From contig NZ_OY782870.1 of the NCBI RefSeq assembly GCF_963678545.1, positions 372,001 to 436,000 of the forward strand: DNA of 64,000 nt. Direction: 5' to 3'. Origin of the DNA: an uncultured Methanomethylovorans sp. Its GTDB lineage: Archaea; Halobacteriota; Methanosarcinia; Methanosarcinales; Methanosarcinaceae. The notes beneath the pieces were generated by a model that was not told the origin of the DNA, did no database searches, and saw only the letters and a list, made by a program, of their open reading frames with translations. Shown in pieces: positions 17,516 to 27,306 of this stretch (position 1 is its first letter; each line of letters opens with the position of its first letter). A program made the position numbers and the translations under genes.

Positions 17516-18940
17516 GTGAACCATAGCTGGAATGCAGGCACAGGGGATGTAACTGACTCATACAATGTAAGTTATAATGAAACCTGGTTGAACGGTACGA
17601 TAAACAGTTTCAATCATACCGGACTTTCTGCTCATGCCTGGTCTAACATCACGGTCTATGCATACAATGCCACTGATTCCACAATTTCACTAGGAGCCAG
17701 CGATAATGTTCAGATACAAAATAATGCTGTCAGCGTTCTCAATGTAACAGATATCACAGTATCTGAAGGAGATAATGTCACCTTTGACATCAACTCCACA
17801 GATGCAGATGGCGACACACCGGTATTTGACTGCAACAATAGTGCTCTGTTCGATACTTTTAATACAAGCACAGGTGAAGGTTTGTGGATTACAGACCTTA
17901 CTGATGCAGGAACCTATTACGTTGAATTCGACGTAAGTGACGGTTATGGTTCAGTTGATTATCAGGTAATGACCATCACCATAAACGAGGTCATAACTCT
18001 TCCTGTCGCTAACTTCAGTGCAAACACTGTAACAGGATATGCTCCACTTAGTGTGCAATTCACAGATAATTCCGGCAACAACCCGACAGCCTGGTTCTGG
18101 GACTTTGGTGACGACACGAATTCCAGCCAGCAGAATCCCACTCATACCTACAGTGCTACAGGAACCTATAATGTATGCCTGAGTGCAAGCAACCTTGCCG
18201 GAAGCAACATCAGCAGTAACATGGCCATCACCGTGACAGCAGCACCAAGTTCAGGATCATCACATTCCGGTGGAAGTGGAAGCTCTGGAAAACAGGTCAT
18301 CCGTGAAGCAGATGAATCAAATGAATCTGAAGAAAGTACAGGTGATGACAACGCCGAAGGAAAAAGCACAAAACATATCGAATCTGTGAATTTTGAAACA
18401 AACTCAGGCGGCGAAACCCTGAATGATGTTACGGTCTGGTCAAGTGAAGAGACCGCATACCTCAGTATTAGTACCGGTACAAAGGTCACTGATGCATCAG
18501 GCGGATCTGTAAACAGTATAAGGATAGTGGATATTCCTGTATCGGATATTCCTGAGATGGAAGATGCAATGACTTTGCATGCCTATGAATGTACACCTGA
18601 CGGTACAACATTCTCTCCGGCTATTCACCTGACATTTGCACTGAGCGAGGAAGAATGGGAGCAATACGGAGAAAGCGCAAAGGTCGGCTGGTACAATGAT
18701 GACACCGGTGAATGGGAGATCATTCAGGGAACTGCGGATGCCAGTACAAGGACCATTACCATCCAGGCATCACACTTCAGTACATATGCTCTCTTCGGGG
18801 ATAATAACGGAGAGCTGACCGGAACACAGGATACTGGTTCGCAGGGAGGTATGTCTATGTCCTGGCTGTGGATTCTTTTGCTTCTGGCAATTGTCGGAGG
18901 AGCTGGGTACTGTATTACACAGATAAATAAGAAGGAGTAA
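17516..18940 (+). CDS. surface protein, C-terminal part with PKD domain and membrane anchor
   Basis: 474 residues in the same frame as the upstream part, listed from the GTG after the TGA; independent initiation there is not supported by any ribosome site. It begins with a beta domain rich in N-glycosylation sequons, then a PKD domain (PVANFSANTVTGYAPLSVQF...WFWDFGDDTNSSQQNPTHTY). A Ser/Gly/Glu-rich linker, a conserved domain ending ASHFSTYALFG, and a C-terminal transmembrane helix (SWLWILLLLAIVGGAGYCI) with a basic tail follow. Without readthrough or reversion, the N-terminal part would lack an anchor and this part a signal peptide. Confidence 0.7.
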   Translation: MNHSWNAGTGDVTDSYNVSYNETWLNGTINSFNHTGLSAHAWSNITVYAYNATDSTISLGASDNVQIQNNAVSVLNVTDITVSEGDNVTFDINSTDADGDTPVFDCNNSALFDTFNTSTGEGLWITDLTDAGTYYVEFDVSDGYGSVDYQVMTITINEVITLPVANFSANTVTGYAPLSVQFTDNSGNNPTAWFWDFGDDTNSSQQNPTHTYSATGTYNVCLSASNLAGSNISSNMAITVTAAPSSGSSHSGGSGSSGKQVIREADESNESEESTGDDNAEGKSTKHIESVNFETNSGGETLNDVTVWSSEETAYLSISTGTKVTDASGGSVNSIRIVDIPVSDIPEMEDAMTLHAYECTPDGTTFSPAIHLTFALSEEEWEQYGESAKVGWYNDDTGEWEIIQGTADASTRTITIQASHFSTYALFGDNNGELTGTQDTGSQGGMSMSWLWILLLLAIVGGAGYCITQINKKE

Positions 18941-18970
18941 TGCCGTATTAATAGGCATTTTTTACTTTTT
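18939..18970 (+). terminator. hairpin plus T-rich tract after the surface protein
   Basis: AATGCC (18939-18944) pairs with GGCATT (18954-18959) and is followed by TTTTTACTTTTTTATAG, a classical termination arrangement. From here to the IS boundary at 19276 the sequence is AT-rich, and I see no gene in it. Confidence 0.6.
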
Positions 18971-19276
18971 TATAGTAAGCCCATTATTTTTATAATTGAA
19001 TGTTGAGACTCATACTTTTTGCTATTATGTATGCGGGCATAGAATTTTCAATTCCAAATTTTTTGATTTAATGCTACGGTTATTTTTTGTGTTACTGCAC
19101 ACCAATTATTTCGATAATTGGTACATTTATCTGTACCCGAATTGCTGTAATGATATAATCATAGTCTTTGTATTATATTGTGCAGATTAAGTTAAAACAA
19201 CATCTTCAATATGAATATAGTTATAGATGAACCAGGTAACTTATCGCAGAATGCTACTTTCTGATGTATTGACAAT

Positions 19277-20156
19277 GAGCCTGTATCAAAACTATAAATA
19301 CTATTTCTCTGAATGTTATTGTGGGGATATGAATGGAATTCAGAGAACTCTCTGATGATCAATGGAAGTTTATAAAGCCACACTTGCCACCACAACCAAT
19401 TACCGGAAGAAAGAGAGCTGATGACCGTAAGGTCATCAATGGTATTCTCTTTGTTCTGATAACAGGTTGCAGATGGGGAGATATGCCAGCTATTTATGGT
19501 TCCCAGGCAACTGCCTGGAGAAGGCTGAAAAGGTGGTCAGAGGAAGGTATATGGAACGAGATAATGGAATCCCTTCGGGATTCCGCTTACCAGAAAGGTA
19601 AGTTCTCATTGGATACAGTGTGTATCGATAGCAGTTTCATCGAAACTAAAAAAGGGGAGATGACTCCTCGTACAACGGTCACAAGAAAAGAAAAGGCATA
19701 AAGATCCATGCATGTGTAAGTTGTGAAGGTTTTCCACTTACAATCCAAATATCTTCTGGAAAAGAGCACGATAGACAGCACTTCATTGAAGTTATGGAGG
19801 ATATTAAGGTTAAGACCGATGGAAGACCAAGGACAAGACCTCTTGAAGTTCTGGCAGACGCTGCGTACGACGATACAGAAATCAGGCAGTACTTAAGGTC
19901 CAGAGCTATCAAAAGCAACATACCGATCAATACAAGGAACAGTAAAAGAAAGAAAAGAGGAAGACCTACTCGATTTGATGAAGAAACATATTATTACAGA
20001 GGAACTATAGAACGATTCTTTGCATGGTTGAAGATGGGATTTAGAAAATTAGCAAGTAGATATGAACGTCTTAATGTGGTTTTCAAAGGATTGTTAGATA
20101 TTGCATGTTTCCTGTTGTGTTGGAAAAAGGTGTGAGTGAAGTTTTGAAATAGGCTC
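19277..20156 (+). mobile_element. complete IS5-family insertion sequence, about 880 bp
   Basis: Terminal inverted repeats GAGCCTGTATCAAAACT (19277-19293) and, on the other strand, GAGCCTATTTCAAAACT (20156-20140) match at all but three positions. Both ends are flanked by AAT (19274-19276 and 20157-20159), a 3-bp target duplication. Between them lies a single transposase in two overlapping frames. Size, repeats and organisation fit the IS427 branch of the IS5 family. It inserted in the gap between the surface protein and lysS. Confidence 0.85.
19333..20135 (+). CDS. IS5-family transposase, expressed by -1 frameshift
   Basis: The first frame (19333-19701) gives an HTH-containing N-terminal half and the first catalytic Asp (VCIDSSFIETKK). 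The second frame, offset by -1, continues as GDDSSYNGHKKRKGIKIHA and runs to 20135. It carries LADAAYDDTEIRQYL (second Asp) and the YYYRGTIERFFAWLK Y-R-E signature (Glu). The frames join at A6G4 (19648-19657), a typical slippery run, after which the -1 frame is open without a stop. The joined product of about 266 residues has a complete DDE set, so the element may be active. Confidence 0.85.
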
Positions 20157-20301
20157 AATCGGTAAGAGTAATATATATGATATAAGAATAAAAATAGGCT
20201 GAAATGTGAAACTCGCACTTACACATATTGTCACACCACAGCCCTAAAATAATAGTATATAATTTCATAAAGCATCATTATCATGAATTTGGTGAATTAA
20301 T

Positions 20302-21894
20302 ATGGCAGATATTACGCATTGGGCAGATGTCATGGCAGAAGAAATAATCGGGAGCGGAAAAAAGCACCTGGTTGCAACTGGCATCACTCCCTCAGGACAC
20401 ATACACATCGGGAACATGAGAGAAGTAGTTACAGCAGATGCAACATACCGCGCTCTGCTGGACCAGGGAGCAAATGCAGAGATAATCTATGTTGCTGACA
20501 CATACGACCCTCTGAGGAAAGTATATCCTTTCCTTGATGACAGTTTTGCACCACATGTGGGAAAACCCATTTCAGAAATACCATGCCCATGCGGTGAATG
20601 TACCAGTTATGCAGAGCATTTTCTCAAGCCTTTCTACACAGCTCTGGACCGCTTAGGCATCCATCCAAAAATATACCGTGCCGATGAGATGTACAAACAA
20701 GGAATGTATGTAGAGAGCATTAAGAAAGCACTTATTAACAGAGATAAGATAGCACATATCCTCCAGAAATATTCCGGAAAGGAGGTCACAGCAGACTGGA
20801 GTCCCTTTAATCCGATCTGCAAGAAATGTGCCCGGCTTACAACCACAAAAGTAACTGGCTTTGATATCAATGCAGAGACAGTGGATTACGTCTGCTCTTG
20901 TGGAGACTCCGGAACAGTGTCAATGCGAGGAGGAGGAAAACTCACTTGGCGTGTGGACTGGCCCGCCCGCTGGGGCGTATTGGGTGTAACTGTTGAGCCT
21001 TTTGGAAAGGACCATGCTTCCAAGGGTGGATCCTACGATACAGGTAAAGCCATAAGTGAAGAGATATACGGATATAAGGCACCATATCCGGTAGTATATG
21101 AATGGATCATGCTGGGTACAAAAGGGGCAATGTCCTCCTCAAGCGGTGTAGTGGTATCAATATCCGAAATGCTGGAAGTGCTCCCACCAGAAATCCTTAG
21201 GTATCTCATAATAAGAACAAAACCTGAGAAACATATTCGTTTCGATCCATCCCTGCCTCTGTTAAACCTGGTGGATGAATATGAAAAACTGAGCGCTGAC
21301 ACCGAAGAATCCAGCTATAGCAAAAGACTTAAAGAACTATCACATGCAGCTGGCATATGCCATACAGACATTCCATTCAGGCATATGATCACCATTTACC
21401 AGGTGGCTCATGGCGATCTTGATAAAGTAATGAAGATAGTGGAAAGATCTGGATACAGCACGAAGAATGAAAAGTGCATCCTGGAACTTGCTGAAAATGT
21501 CGGAAAATGGCTTGAAAAGTATGCTCCTGACATGGTAAAGTTCAGTGTGAAGGAAGAAATTCCCGTACAGGCTGCAACACTGAACGATTTGCAGAGAGCT
21601 TTCCTTAAAGCGTTGTCCGAGGAAATTGATGCTGCGAAAGAACTAAGTGGGGAAGATTATCATAATCTAGTCTATTCTTCGAAGGAGAAGGGGTCATCAC
21701 TTAACACCAAGATGGCACGTATAATAGGAATCCCTTCCGACAACTTGGAAGTAAAACCCAATGAGATGTTCAAAGCTATTTATCTGGCAGTTTTGGGACA
21801 ACAATCCGGTCCCAAAGCCGGATGGTTCCTTTCATCAATGGAAAAGGACTTCCTTGCAAAGAGATTCAGTGAAGCTGCAAGTTACAGGCCATAA
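20302..21894 (+). CDS. lysS: lysyl-tRNA synthetase, class I
   Basis: A 530-residue archaeal-type class I LysRS that charges tRNA-Lys. The HIGH-like motif is in [16 protein letters not shown] near residue 28, and the KMSKS-like loop is KGAMSSSSG near residue 275. Cys-rich stretches (CPCGEC, CKKC, CSCG) are probably zinc-binding. Start is ATG 20302, preceded by a weak GGTGAATTA. It is the first gene after the insertion sequence; its promoter must lie in the 145 bases after the IS end. Confidence 0.93.
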   Translation: MADITHWADVMAEEIIGSGKKHLVATGITPSGHIHIGNMREVVTADATYRALLDQGANAEIIYVADTYDPLRKVYPFLDDSFAPHVGKPISEIPCPCGECTSYAEHFLKPFYTALDRLGIHPKIYRADEMYKQGMYVESIKKALINRDKIAHILQKYSGKEVTADWSPFNPICKKCARLTTTKVTGFDINAETVDYVCSCGDSGTVSMRGGGKLTWRVDWPARWGVLGVTVEPFGKDHASKGGSYDTGKAISEEIYGYKAPYPVVYEWIMLGTKGAMSSSSGVVVSISEMLEVLPPEILRYLIIRTKPEKHIRFDPSLPLLNLVDEYEKLSADTEESSYSKRLKELSHAAGICHTDIPFRHMITIYQVAHGDLDKVMKIVERSGYSTKNEKCILELAENVGKWLEKYAPDMVKFSVKEEIPVQAATLNDLQRAFLKALSEEIDAAKELSGEDYHNLVYSSKEKGSSLNTKMARIIGIPSDNLEVKPNEMFKAIYLAVLGQQSGPKAGWFLSSMEKDFLAKRFSEAASYRP

Positions 21895-22558
21895 TATAGA
21901 ATTGATAGAAAAAGAACATGTTTTTGCATGGGAAAAGGAGTACAGGCATCTGCAATGGGGATGTGCTGGCTCAATATCCCATATAACAGAAAGGCTTCCT
22001 AAAGAAAGCAGAGTACTGGATGTTGGATGCGGATGCGGAAGACATTTATTACCCCTTTCTTCCAGCTATAGCACAACAGGCATAGATATTTCATTTACAG
22101 CTTTGACTAGAGCAAAGGATTATCTGGAAAAACAGAATCGAAAAGCGGATTATACCACTGCAAGCCTTACTCACCTACCCTTAAAGGGAGAGGCTTTTGA
22201 TGCCGTTATATGCCTGGGAGTGCTGCAGCACCTGACCGAACCGGGGAGATACACTGCAGTCTCAGAGATAAAAAGAGTTTTGAAATCTAATGGCTTGGTC
22301 TTTTTTGAGGTGTTTGGTTCTCAGGATATGAGATTTGGAGGAGAGGAAGTAGAAGAACGCACTTTTGTGCGTCAACATGGGATACTCTACCATTATTTCA
22401 CTTTGGAGGAAGTAAGAACACTTTTTACAGGGTTCGAGTTCCTTGAACTTAAGGACAACATAATGGAAAGAAACTACATGGGAAAGAAGCATATGCGGCA
22501 CATGATAAGTGCCGTGATGCGCAGAGCATCAGAAAAAGATGCCAACATAGTGCAGTAA
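21869..22558 (+). CDS. class I SAM-dependent methyltransferase
   Basis: A small methyltransferase with motif [17 protein letters not shown], motif [14 protein letters not shown], and [11 protein letters not shown] for motif IV, followed by the typical [17 protein letters not shown] strand. The substrate is unknown. The frame is open far into lysS, so the start is uncertain: GTG 21869 overlaps the lysS end by 26 bases, and TTG 21902 would also keep the whole domain; neither has a good ribosome site. Its 3' end overlaps the convergent BofA-like gene by 30 bases. Confidence 0.8.
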   Translation: MKLQVTGHNIELIEKEHVFAWEKEYRHLQWGCAGSISHITERLPKESRVLDVGCGCGRHLLPLSSSYSTTGIDISFTALTRAKDYLEKQNRKADYTTASLTHLPLKGEAFDAVICLGVLQHLTEPGRYTAVSEIKRVLKSNGLVFFEVFGSQDMRFGGEEVEERTFVRQHGILYHYFTLEEVRTLFTGFEFLELKDNIMERNYMGKKHMRHMISAVMRRASEKDANIVQ

Positions 22559-22774
22559 GATTACAAGAATAGCTCCAACAACACCTGCAATTGCACAAGT
22601 TAGAACCACAACCCATGTGTATGCTATTCCCAGCCCGAGAAAAATATTAGCTATAACAAGTACCAGCAACCCGATGATAGCATTTACGACCATGTTCTTT
22701 ACAGTCTTCAGGACATGGTAAAGCAGGTATGCAATTATTATTGCAGCCACGACAATTACAATCTCTGTTGCCAT
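22529..22774 (-). CDS. BofA-like small membrane protein
   Basis: An 81-residue integral membrane protein with two or three hydrophobic segments ([56 protein letters not shown]). The pattern VVNAIIGLLVLVIANIFLGLGI resembles the pro-sigma-K processing inhibitor BofA family, which is common in archaea that have no sigma-K, so the role here is unknown. Monocistronic and convergent with the methyltransferase. Confidence 0.75.
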   Translation of the reverse strand: MATEIVIVVAAIIIAYLLYHVLKTVKNMVVNAIIGLLVLVIANIFLGLGIAYTWVVVLTCAIAGVVGAILVILLHYVGIFF

Positions 22775-22806
22775 ACTTATTAGATGAGTGGTTTTAGAAT
22801 AAATAT

Positions 22807-23241
22807 TTAACTATTGTATATATATTCTGCCTGTGAAGAAATGAGAAAGCTTGCCACTGCAATATCAAGCTCTTCCTCAGTGGAATACTGTTTCAGAATA
22901 ACATTCGGATTTCCCATGATCATAGCCGACACATTCGAACCTGGTTTGTACAGGCAAAGCACGGGAATATCTCTTAGAATTGCGGCACATATTTCATAAC
23001 CAACCCCGATAGAAGGAATACTAACCTCTGCAATAAGACATGCACTCTGCTCTAACAGACTCATGTCCTTTGTAAAGATCTCCTGCTCCGTCATAGAAGA
23101 TTCTACTTTTTCAAGATCTGGATCAGCTACGTGCTCGCTAAGAACTTCATGACCCTGAGAAACAATGAGCGTGCAAAGATATTGGTAAACTGATAATAAG
23201 TCTCTCCCTCCTCGGATAGAGCCTGAAAAAAAGACATTCAT
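22807..23241 (-). CDS. nucleoside 2-deoxyribosyltransferase-like protein
   Basis: A 144-residue Rossmann-like protein of the nucleoside 2-deoxyribosyltransferase / DNPH1 group. It begins with FFSGSIRGGRD, a phosphate/ribose-binding loop, and continues with SLLEQSACLIAEVSIPSIGVGYEIC, in which the conserved Asp-x-Ser/Glu core is recognisable. Members cleave or exchange the N-glycosidic bond of deoxynucleosides or their monophosphates. It overlaps the end of the U32 gene upstream by 4 bases, so translation is probably coupled. Confidence 0.8.
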   Translation of the reverse strand: MNVFFSGSIRGGRDLLSVYQYLCTLIVSQGHEVLSEHVADPDLEKVESSMTEQEIFTKDMSLLEQSACLIAEVSIPSIGVGYEICAAILRDIPVLCLYKPGSNVSAMIMGNPNVILKQYSTEEELDIAVASFLISSQAEYIYNS

Positions 23242-25682
23242 AGTACACCTCTGAAATAATGTCCTTTAGTATATTTATCTGATATATCCTTGCAAGTAAG
23301 ACCAAAAGCTTCCTGAGACACACATTCTTCTATACATTGTTTGTAGGCAGCTACAACTTTTCTCACATTCTTTGAATCCATATACCTAGCATCTATTCTT
23401 AATCTGCTGATACCTGCTTTCACAAAGCTTGAAATGTCATCCAACAGACATAATTCTCTGGAATTGAAAACGTGGGTTCTGCAGTGTTCATCCATAAATA
23501 ATGGAAATTCAAAACCTTTTTCATCAACAATTGTAAATTTATTTGCTTTGCATGGCATAGAACAAGCTTCACCTTTACCTCCAAGCAAACTTCCAACAAT
23601 ACAATTCTCCATAACCATGAGTTGCAAGTTTCCATGCACCATACATTCCACATTCCCATACCTGCTCAAAGACGAAACCTGTTCCAGTGTAAGTTCCGGA
23701 GATAAGACAACAGCTTTTGCACCTGATCTATAGAAAAATGAAACTGATCTGTGATTGAAAATATTAAGAGGATGATCAACAATAAAATTACAACACATCT
23801 GTTGTACTAATCTGAGAACACCAAGGTTGCTAACAAGCACTCCATGAAAACCTACTTCCAATGCTTCCAAGATAAGCAATTGTAGCTCATTCAGTTCATT
23901 ATCCCAAACAATAGATGGTGTTGTGAGATAAATCATACACCCTGTTCTAAATGCAATATCTTTTGCCTTTTCCAGTTCGATTTTCGTATGAAGACGATAG
24001 TTTTCATCCCCATAATAAATGGCATCTGCACCTTCATCAACTACAGATAACAAACTATCCAGGTTATTCACACTGACAACCAGCAAAGGTTTTCCTGTTT
24101 TTGGATCGTGCTGAGGTGGAAATGAAAAAAGAAAGGGCTCAAATGTGCGTTTCCATTTGCCTGTTCTTTTCTTCTCCATTTCCTGAACAGTAATGTTGCG
24201 TATGTTGTTCAGTTCCTTGATAGGAATGAAAATATCCGAACTTGAAACAATATCCACTGAGGCAGGATAGAAAACAGTATTTCCAAGCTTCAAGAGCTGT
24301 TTTTCGATATCCTCCTTAGTTGTCGGATTTTTTTGGGATGGCTGTACAACATATTCAGAAACAATCCTTGCTATGTTGTCCTCACTGTCTTTTATTTCCA
24401 TTTTCAGATTTTTACCCGCTATAGCTGTAAGTCTAAGCCTCAATGGAACTTTGCGTACAGGTGATAGAGAAGTAAAAGATCTTTCCATAGCCTTCAGAAG
24501 TGAGACATCAGAAGTCCTGTATACTTGTATACCCGAGGATACATCATTGGAAAGGGGAAGGTCTACCATCATATCTTTATTAGCGGAAACTATTGGTCTG
24601 CCTTTGTAGAGCATTTTGGTCACGCTCTCACCTAAATCCTCACCTGAAAAACCGATTCCATCGCCGATATTAAGAGGACCTGACAATTTAAGGCTTGCAT
24701 ATCCTCCCCTGGATTGCCCCTTCACAGTGCCTACCCGCACCCCCCTATTATATGGAACACTGTGATCCATCAACTCTATGCGTGGTTTTCCAGAGAGATA
24801 TGCATGAGTAAAACCCCTGTTAAAAAGCTGTTCAAGCGTCCTTAACTCTTCCTTGGATACAAAATAACCTGCTGGATCTGCTGCATACCGATCCAGAAGC
24901 TGCCTATAAATACTTACTACCCCTGCCACATATTCCGGGCGTTTCATCCTTCCTTCTATCTTAAGAGATGAAACACCAGCTTCAATAAGATGAGGAAGGA
25001 TTTGAGAAGTATTCAGATCCTTTGGGCTTAACAGGAAATTATCTTGTAGCTTTACTTCTTTTCCATTCTTCTGGAGGTTATACTGTTTGCGGCAAGGCTG
25101 GGCACAGTACCCTCTATTGCCGCTTCTGCCACCAATCATGCTGCTAAAGAGACATTGTCCAGAATAACAGATACATAGAGCACCATGAATGAATACCTCT
25201 AGTTCCACTTGTGCGTTATTGCGGATAGAACGAATAGATTCAAGTGATAGCTCTCTTGCAAGGACGATCCTTTTTACACCTAGGCCTTCGAGTAAACGCA
25301 CGCTTTCACTATTATGAACTGTCATCTGTGTGCTTGCATGTACAGGGAGTTCGGGCAGGAACTCACGTAAGAAGGAAAGTAAGCCCATGTCCTGCACTAT
25401 TACAGCATCTGCTCCATATGATGCAATATTTTGCAGCGTCTGAGCAGCCTCATGAAATTCAGCATCTTTTATCAGAGTGTTCACTGTAACGTATACCTTC
25501 ACTCCTCTGAGATGAGCATAATCTATAGCCTGTTCAAGTTCATCAAGAGAAAAATTAGAAGCGTATGCTCTGGCACTGAGCTTCTTAACTCCTATGTATA
25601 CTGCATCTGCACCATTCTCCACAGCAGCCTTAAGAGACAGTATATCGCCAGCTGGAGCCAGAAGTTCAGGGATATGGGACAT
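23238..25682 (-). CDS. U32 family protein with C-terminal DUF3656/second barrel
   Basis: About 814 residues. The N-terminal barrel has the U32 pattern PELLAPAGD...GADAVYIG, the CYSGQCLFSSMIGGRSGNRGYCAQPCR cysteine motif, and SLKIEGRMKRPEYV. A second half repeats a shorter U32-like barrel with its own SLLGGKGEACSMPC cysteine site. Family members include bacterial RlhA and TrhP, which hydroxylate RNA, so an RNA modification role is more likely than proteolysis. I chose ATG 25682: the longer GTG start at 25703 abuts a TATA-like TTTATATATT, which would place transcription start close to 25682. Confidence 0.85.
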   Translation of the reverse strand: MSHIPELLAPAGDILSLKAAVENGADAVYIGVKKLSARAYASNFSLDELEQAIDYAHLRGVKVYVTVNTLIKDAEFHEAAQTLQNIASYGADAVIVQDMGLLSFLREFLPELPVHASTQMTVHNSESVRLLEGLGVKRIVLARELSLESIRSIRNNAQVELEVFIHGALCICYSGQCLFSSMIGGRSGNRGYCAQPCRKQYNLQKNGKEVKLQDNFLLSPKDLNTSQILPHLIEAGVSSLKIEGRMKRPEYVAGVVSIYRQLLDRYAADPAGYFVSKEELRTLEQLFNRGFTHAYLSGKPRIELMDHSVPYNRGVRVGTVKGQSRGGYASLKLSGPLNIGDGIGFSGEDLGESVTKMLYKGRPIVSANKDMMVDLPLSNDVSSGIQVYRTSDVSLLKAMERSFTSLSPVRKVPLRLRLTAIAGKNLKMEIKDSEDNIARIVSEYVVQPSQKNPTTKEDIEKQLLKLGNTVFYPASVDIVSSSDIFIPIKELNNIRNITVQEMEKKRTGKWKRTFEPFLFSFPPQHDPKTGKPLLVVSVNNLDSLLSVVDEGADAIYYGDENYRLHTKIELEKAKDIAFRTGCMIYLTTPSIVWDNELNELQLLILEALEVGFHGVLVSNLGVLRLVQQMCCNFIVDHPLNIFNHRSVSFFYRSGAKAVVLSPELTLEQVSSLSRYGNVECMVHGNLQLMVMENCIVGSLLGGKGEACSMPCKANKFTIVDEKGFEFPLFMDEHCRTHVFNSRELCLLDDISSFVKAGISRLRIDARYMDSKNVRKVVAAYKQCIEECVSQEAFGLTCKDISDKYTKGHYFRGVL

Positions 25683-25772
25683 AAGGAGTTTTGATGATGT
25701 CACAATATATAAAAGATGGCCAGAAGGCTTTGAAGTTTCCGGCCAATATTAGGGAATATATAGATAAGAAGT

Positions 25773-26069
25773 CTATGCCTTCTTTTTCATCAGGTGGAAT
25801 TTGAGCACATATAAACAGAAAACTACTACTGCAAAATTAAACACAGCCCTGATGACGGGAATATATTCCGACTCGAACCATGTGTAGATAACCTGATCTA
25901 CCGAACCGATGAACTGGAGTACTGAAATTGCAAGAAGAAGACCCACCAGTATGAATAGACCACCCCTGAAATAGTCCTCCATTGATAGTTCTTTCTTCTC
26001 TTTCACCTTTACTGGTGCAGGAGATTGCCCCTGCCCCATAGTTCCGGTTTCTTTTAATTCCCCGCTCAT
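25773..26069 (-). CDS. membrane protein of unknown function, 98 aa
   Basis: A 98-residue protein with a polar N-terminal tail of about 35 residues and two transmembrane helices (GGLFILVGLLLAISVLQFIG and AVFNFAVVVFCLYVLKFHL). I do not recognise a named family. It overlaps the end of the PGF-CTERM lipoprotein gene by 4 bases (ATGA), so the two are co-translated and the products may work together at the membrane. Confidence 0.7.
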   Translation of the reverse strand: MSGELKETGTMGQGQSPAPVKVKEKKELSMEDYFRGGLFILVGLLLAISVLQFIGSVDQVIYTWFESEYIPVIRAVFNFAVVVFCLYVLKFHLMKKKA

Positions 26070-27037
26070 ACAGATCTCCTCCTGAAGATGAAAAATGCTG
26101 CAATTAGAGATATTATAGCAAGGCCCGATCCAAATCCGGGTGTTTGTGTACCCTCATAAGGTGTTTCATTATATGCAGGCATTTCACCTGGCATTGTAGG
26201 TGTTTCCACAATAAAATCACTTGTTACGATATCTTTAGACTCAACGGTCTTGTTCTTATCAATAACTTTTTGTGGATTCAACTGGACGTAATCTTCTCCA
26301 CGCTTCACAAGGACATTATCCTTCCAGATAAGCACCTCTACAACATAATTGTAGTTATCAGGCACTGTAAGGTTTACACTTCTGACAACTGTCTCTTCTG
26401 GACCTATCAGGCCGGTGGTGGTCCAGACCTTGTCTGCTATAAGACGTGCATCCATTTCGCGGGCTTTCACCAGCATTTTGTAGTCTTCAGTTGCAAGTGA
26501 ACCTGAATTTGTGAGATAAACATCTGTTTCAATCACAACATTGTTACCTACGACCTTCCGGACCAGGAAATCCATACTATCTATACCTATACCTATTTCC
26601 TGCACGTCGGTCTTCAATCTTTCAAGCCCACTCAAATATATCTCTGCTGTAGATTTTGTTTTATTGCCATCAGATAGCATAAATTCCACCCTGTATGTGC
26701 CTTCTCTGGGCAATCTGATAGATTGAGAGACGGAAGACTTCTCACCTTCTTTTATGTGTCCTATATCTATAACTTTCCTTGATTTCAAAAAGTCCGTATT
26801 ACTATCAAATACCTTAAGTTCCAGCGAAGTATCATTTTTCTGAACCCCACTTGTATGAAGAATATAAGTCGTTACATTGATATCTACAAAAGAACTTGTC
26901 ACTTTGTCTGCGGACAATTCAGTATCTGTTATTATGATATTTGACTCTTCTTCGAAATTCTTAATACAGCCGCTTGCAAAGATGGCTAGTGCCAGCAAGA
27001 AAATGGCTGTACAATATATCCTGCCATTGTTAACCAT
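26066..27037 (-). CDS. lipoprotein-like surface protein with PGF-CTERM signal
   Basis: A 323-residue exported protein. An N-terminal signal ends in a lipobox-like FASGC near residue 24. Two or more beta-sandwich domains of the DUF7490 type follow, with sequence such as GEKSSVSQSIRLPREGTYRVEF. The C-terminus TPGFGSGLAIISLIAAFFIFRRR is a PGF-CTERM signal, which archaeosortase A normally cleaves for lipid attachment. Having both an N-terminal lipobox and a C-terminal sorting signal is unusual. The gene is co-translated with the downstream 98-residue membrane protein. Confidence 0.8.
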   Translation of the reverse strand: MVNNGRIYCTAIFLLALAIFASGCIKNFEEESNIIITDTELSADKVTSSFVDINVTTYILHTSGVQKNDTSLELKVFDSNTDFLKSRKVIDIGHIKEGEKSSVSQSIRLPREGTYRVEFMLSDGNKTKSTAEIYLSGLERLKTDVQEIGIGIDSMDFLVRKVVGNNVVIETDVYLTNSGSLATEDYKMLVKAREMDARLIADKVWTTTGLIGPEETVVRSVNLTVPDNYNYVVEVLIWKDNVLVKRGEDYVQLNPQKVIDKNKTVESKDIVTSDFIVETPTMPGEMPAYNETPYEGTQTPGFGSGLAIISLIAAFFIFRRRSV

Positions 27038-27306
27038 AATGCACCACCCTCTTACACATATACAATTCTGTTTTCGATCTATATAAATTGTTCTGAAATG
27101 TAAAAAAGTAGGCTAGTATCGTAATCAAAAATTGATTTTTGCCTTTGAAAAGATAGGTGCCCAAAACATATTTTTAAATGGTTAATAAATGAAGGGTATA
27201 AGAAGCAATAGAGGAACTCAAAAGAGAATAAGGAGGGCAAACAATACGCAAAGAGTTAAATAGAGATAGATTAATCTTTATTTAAGTCAATGGAGCACCT
27301 AACAGC

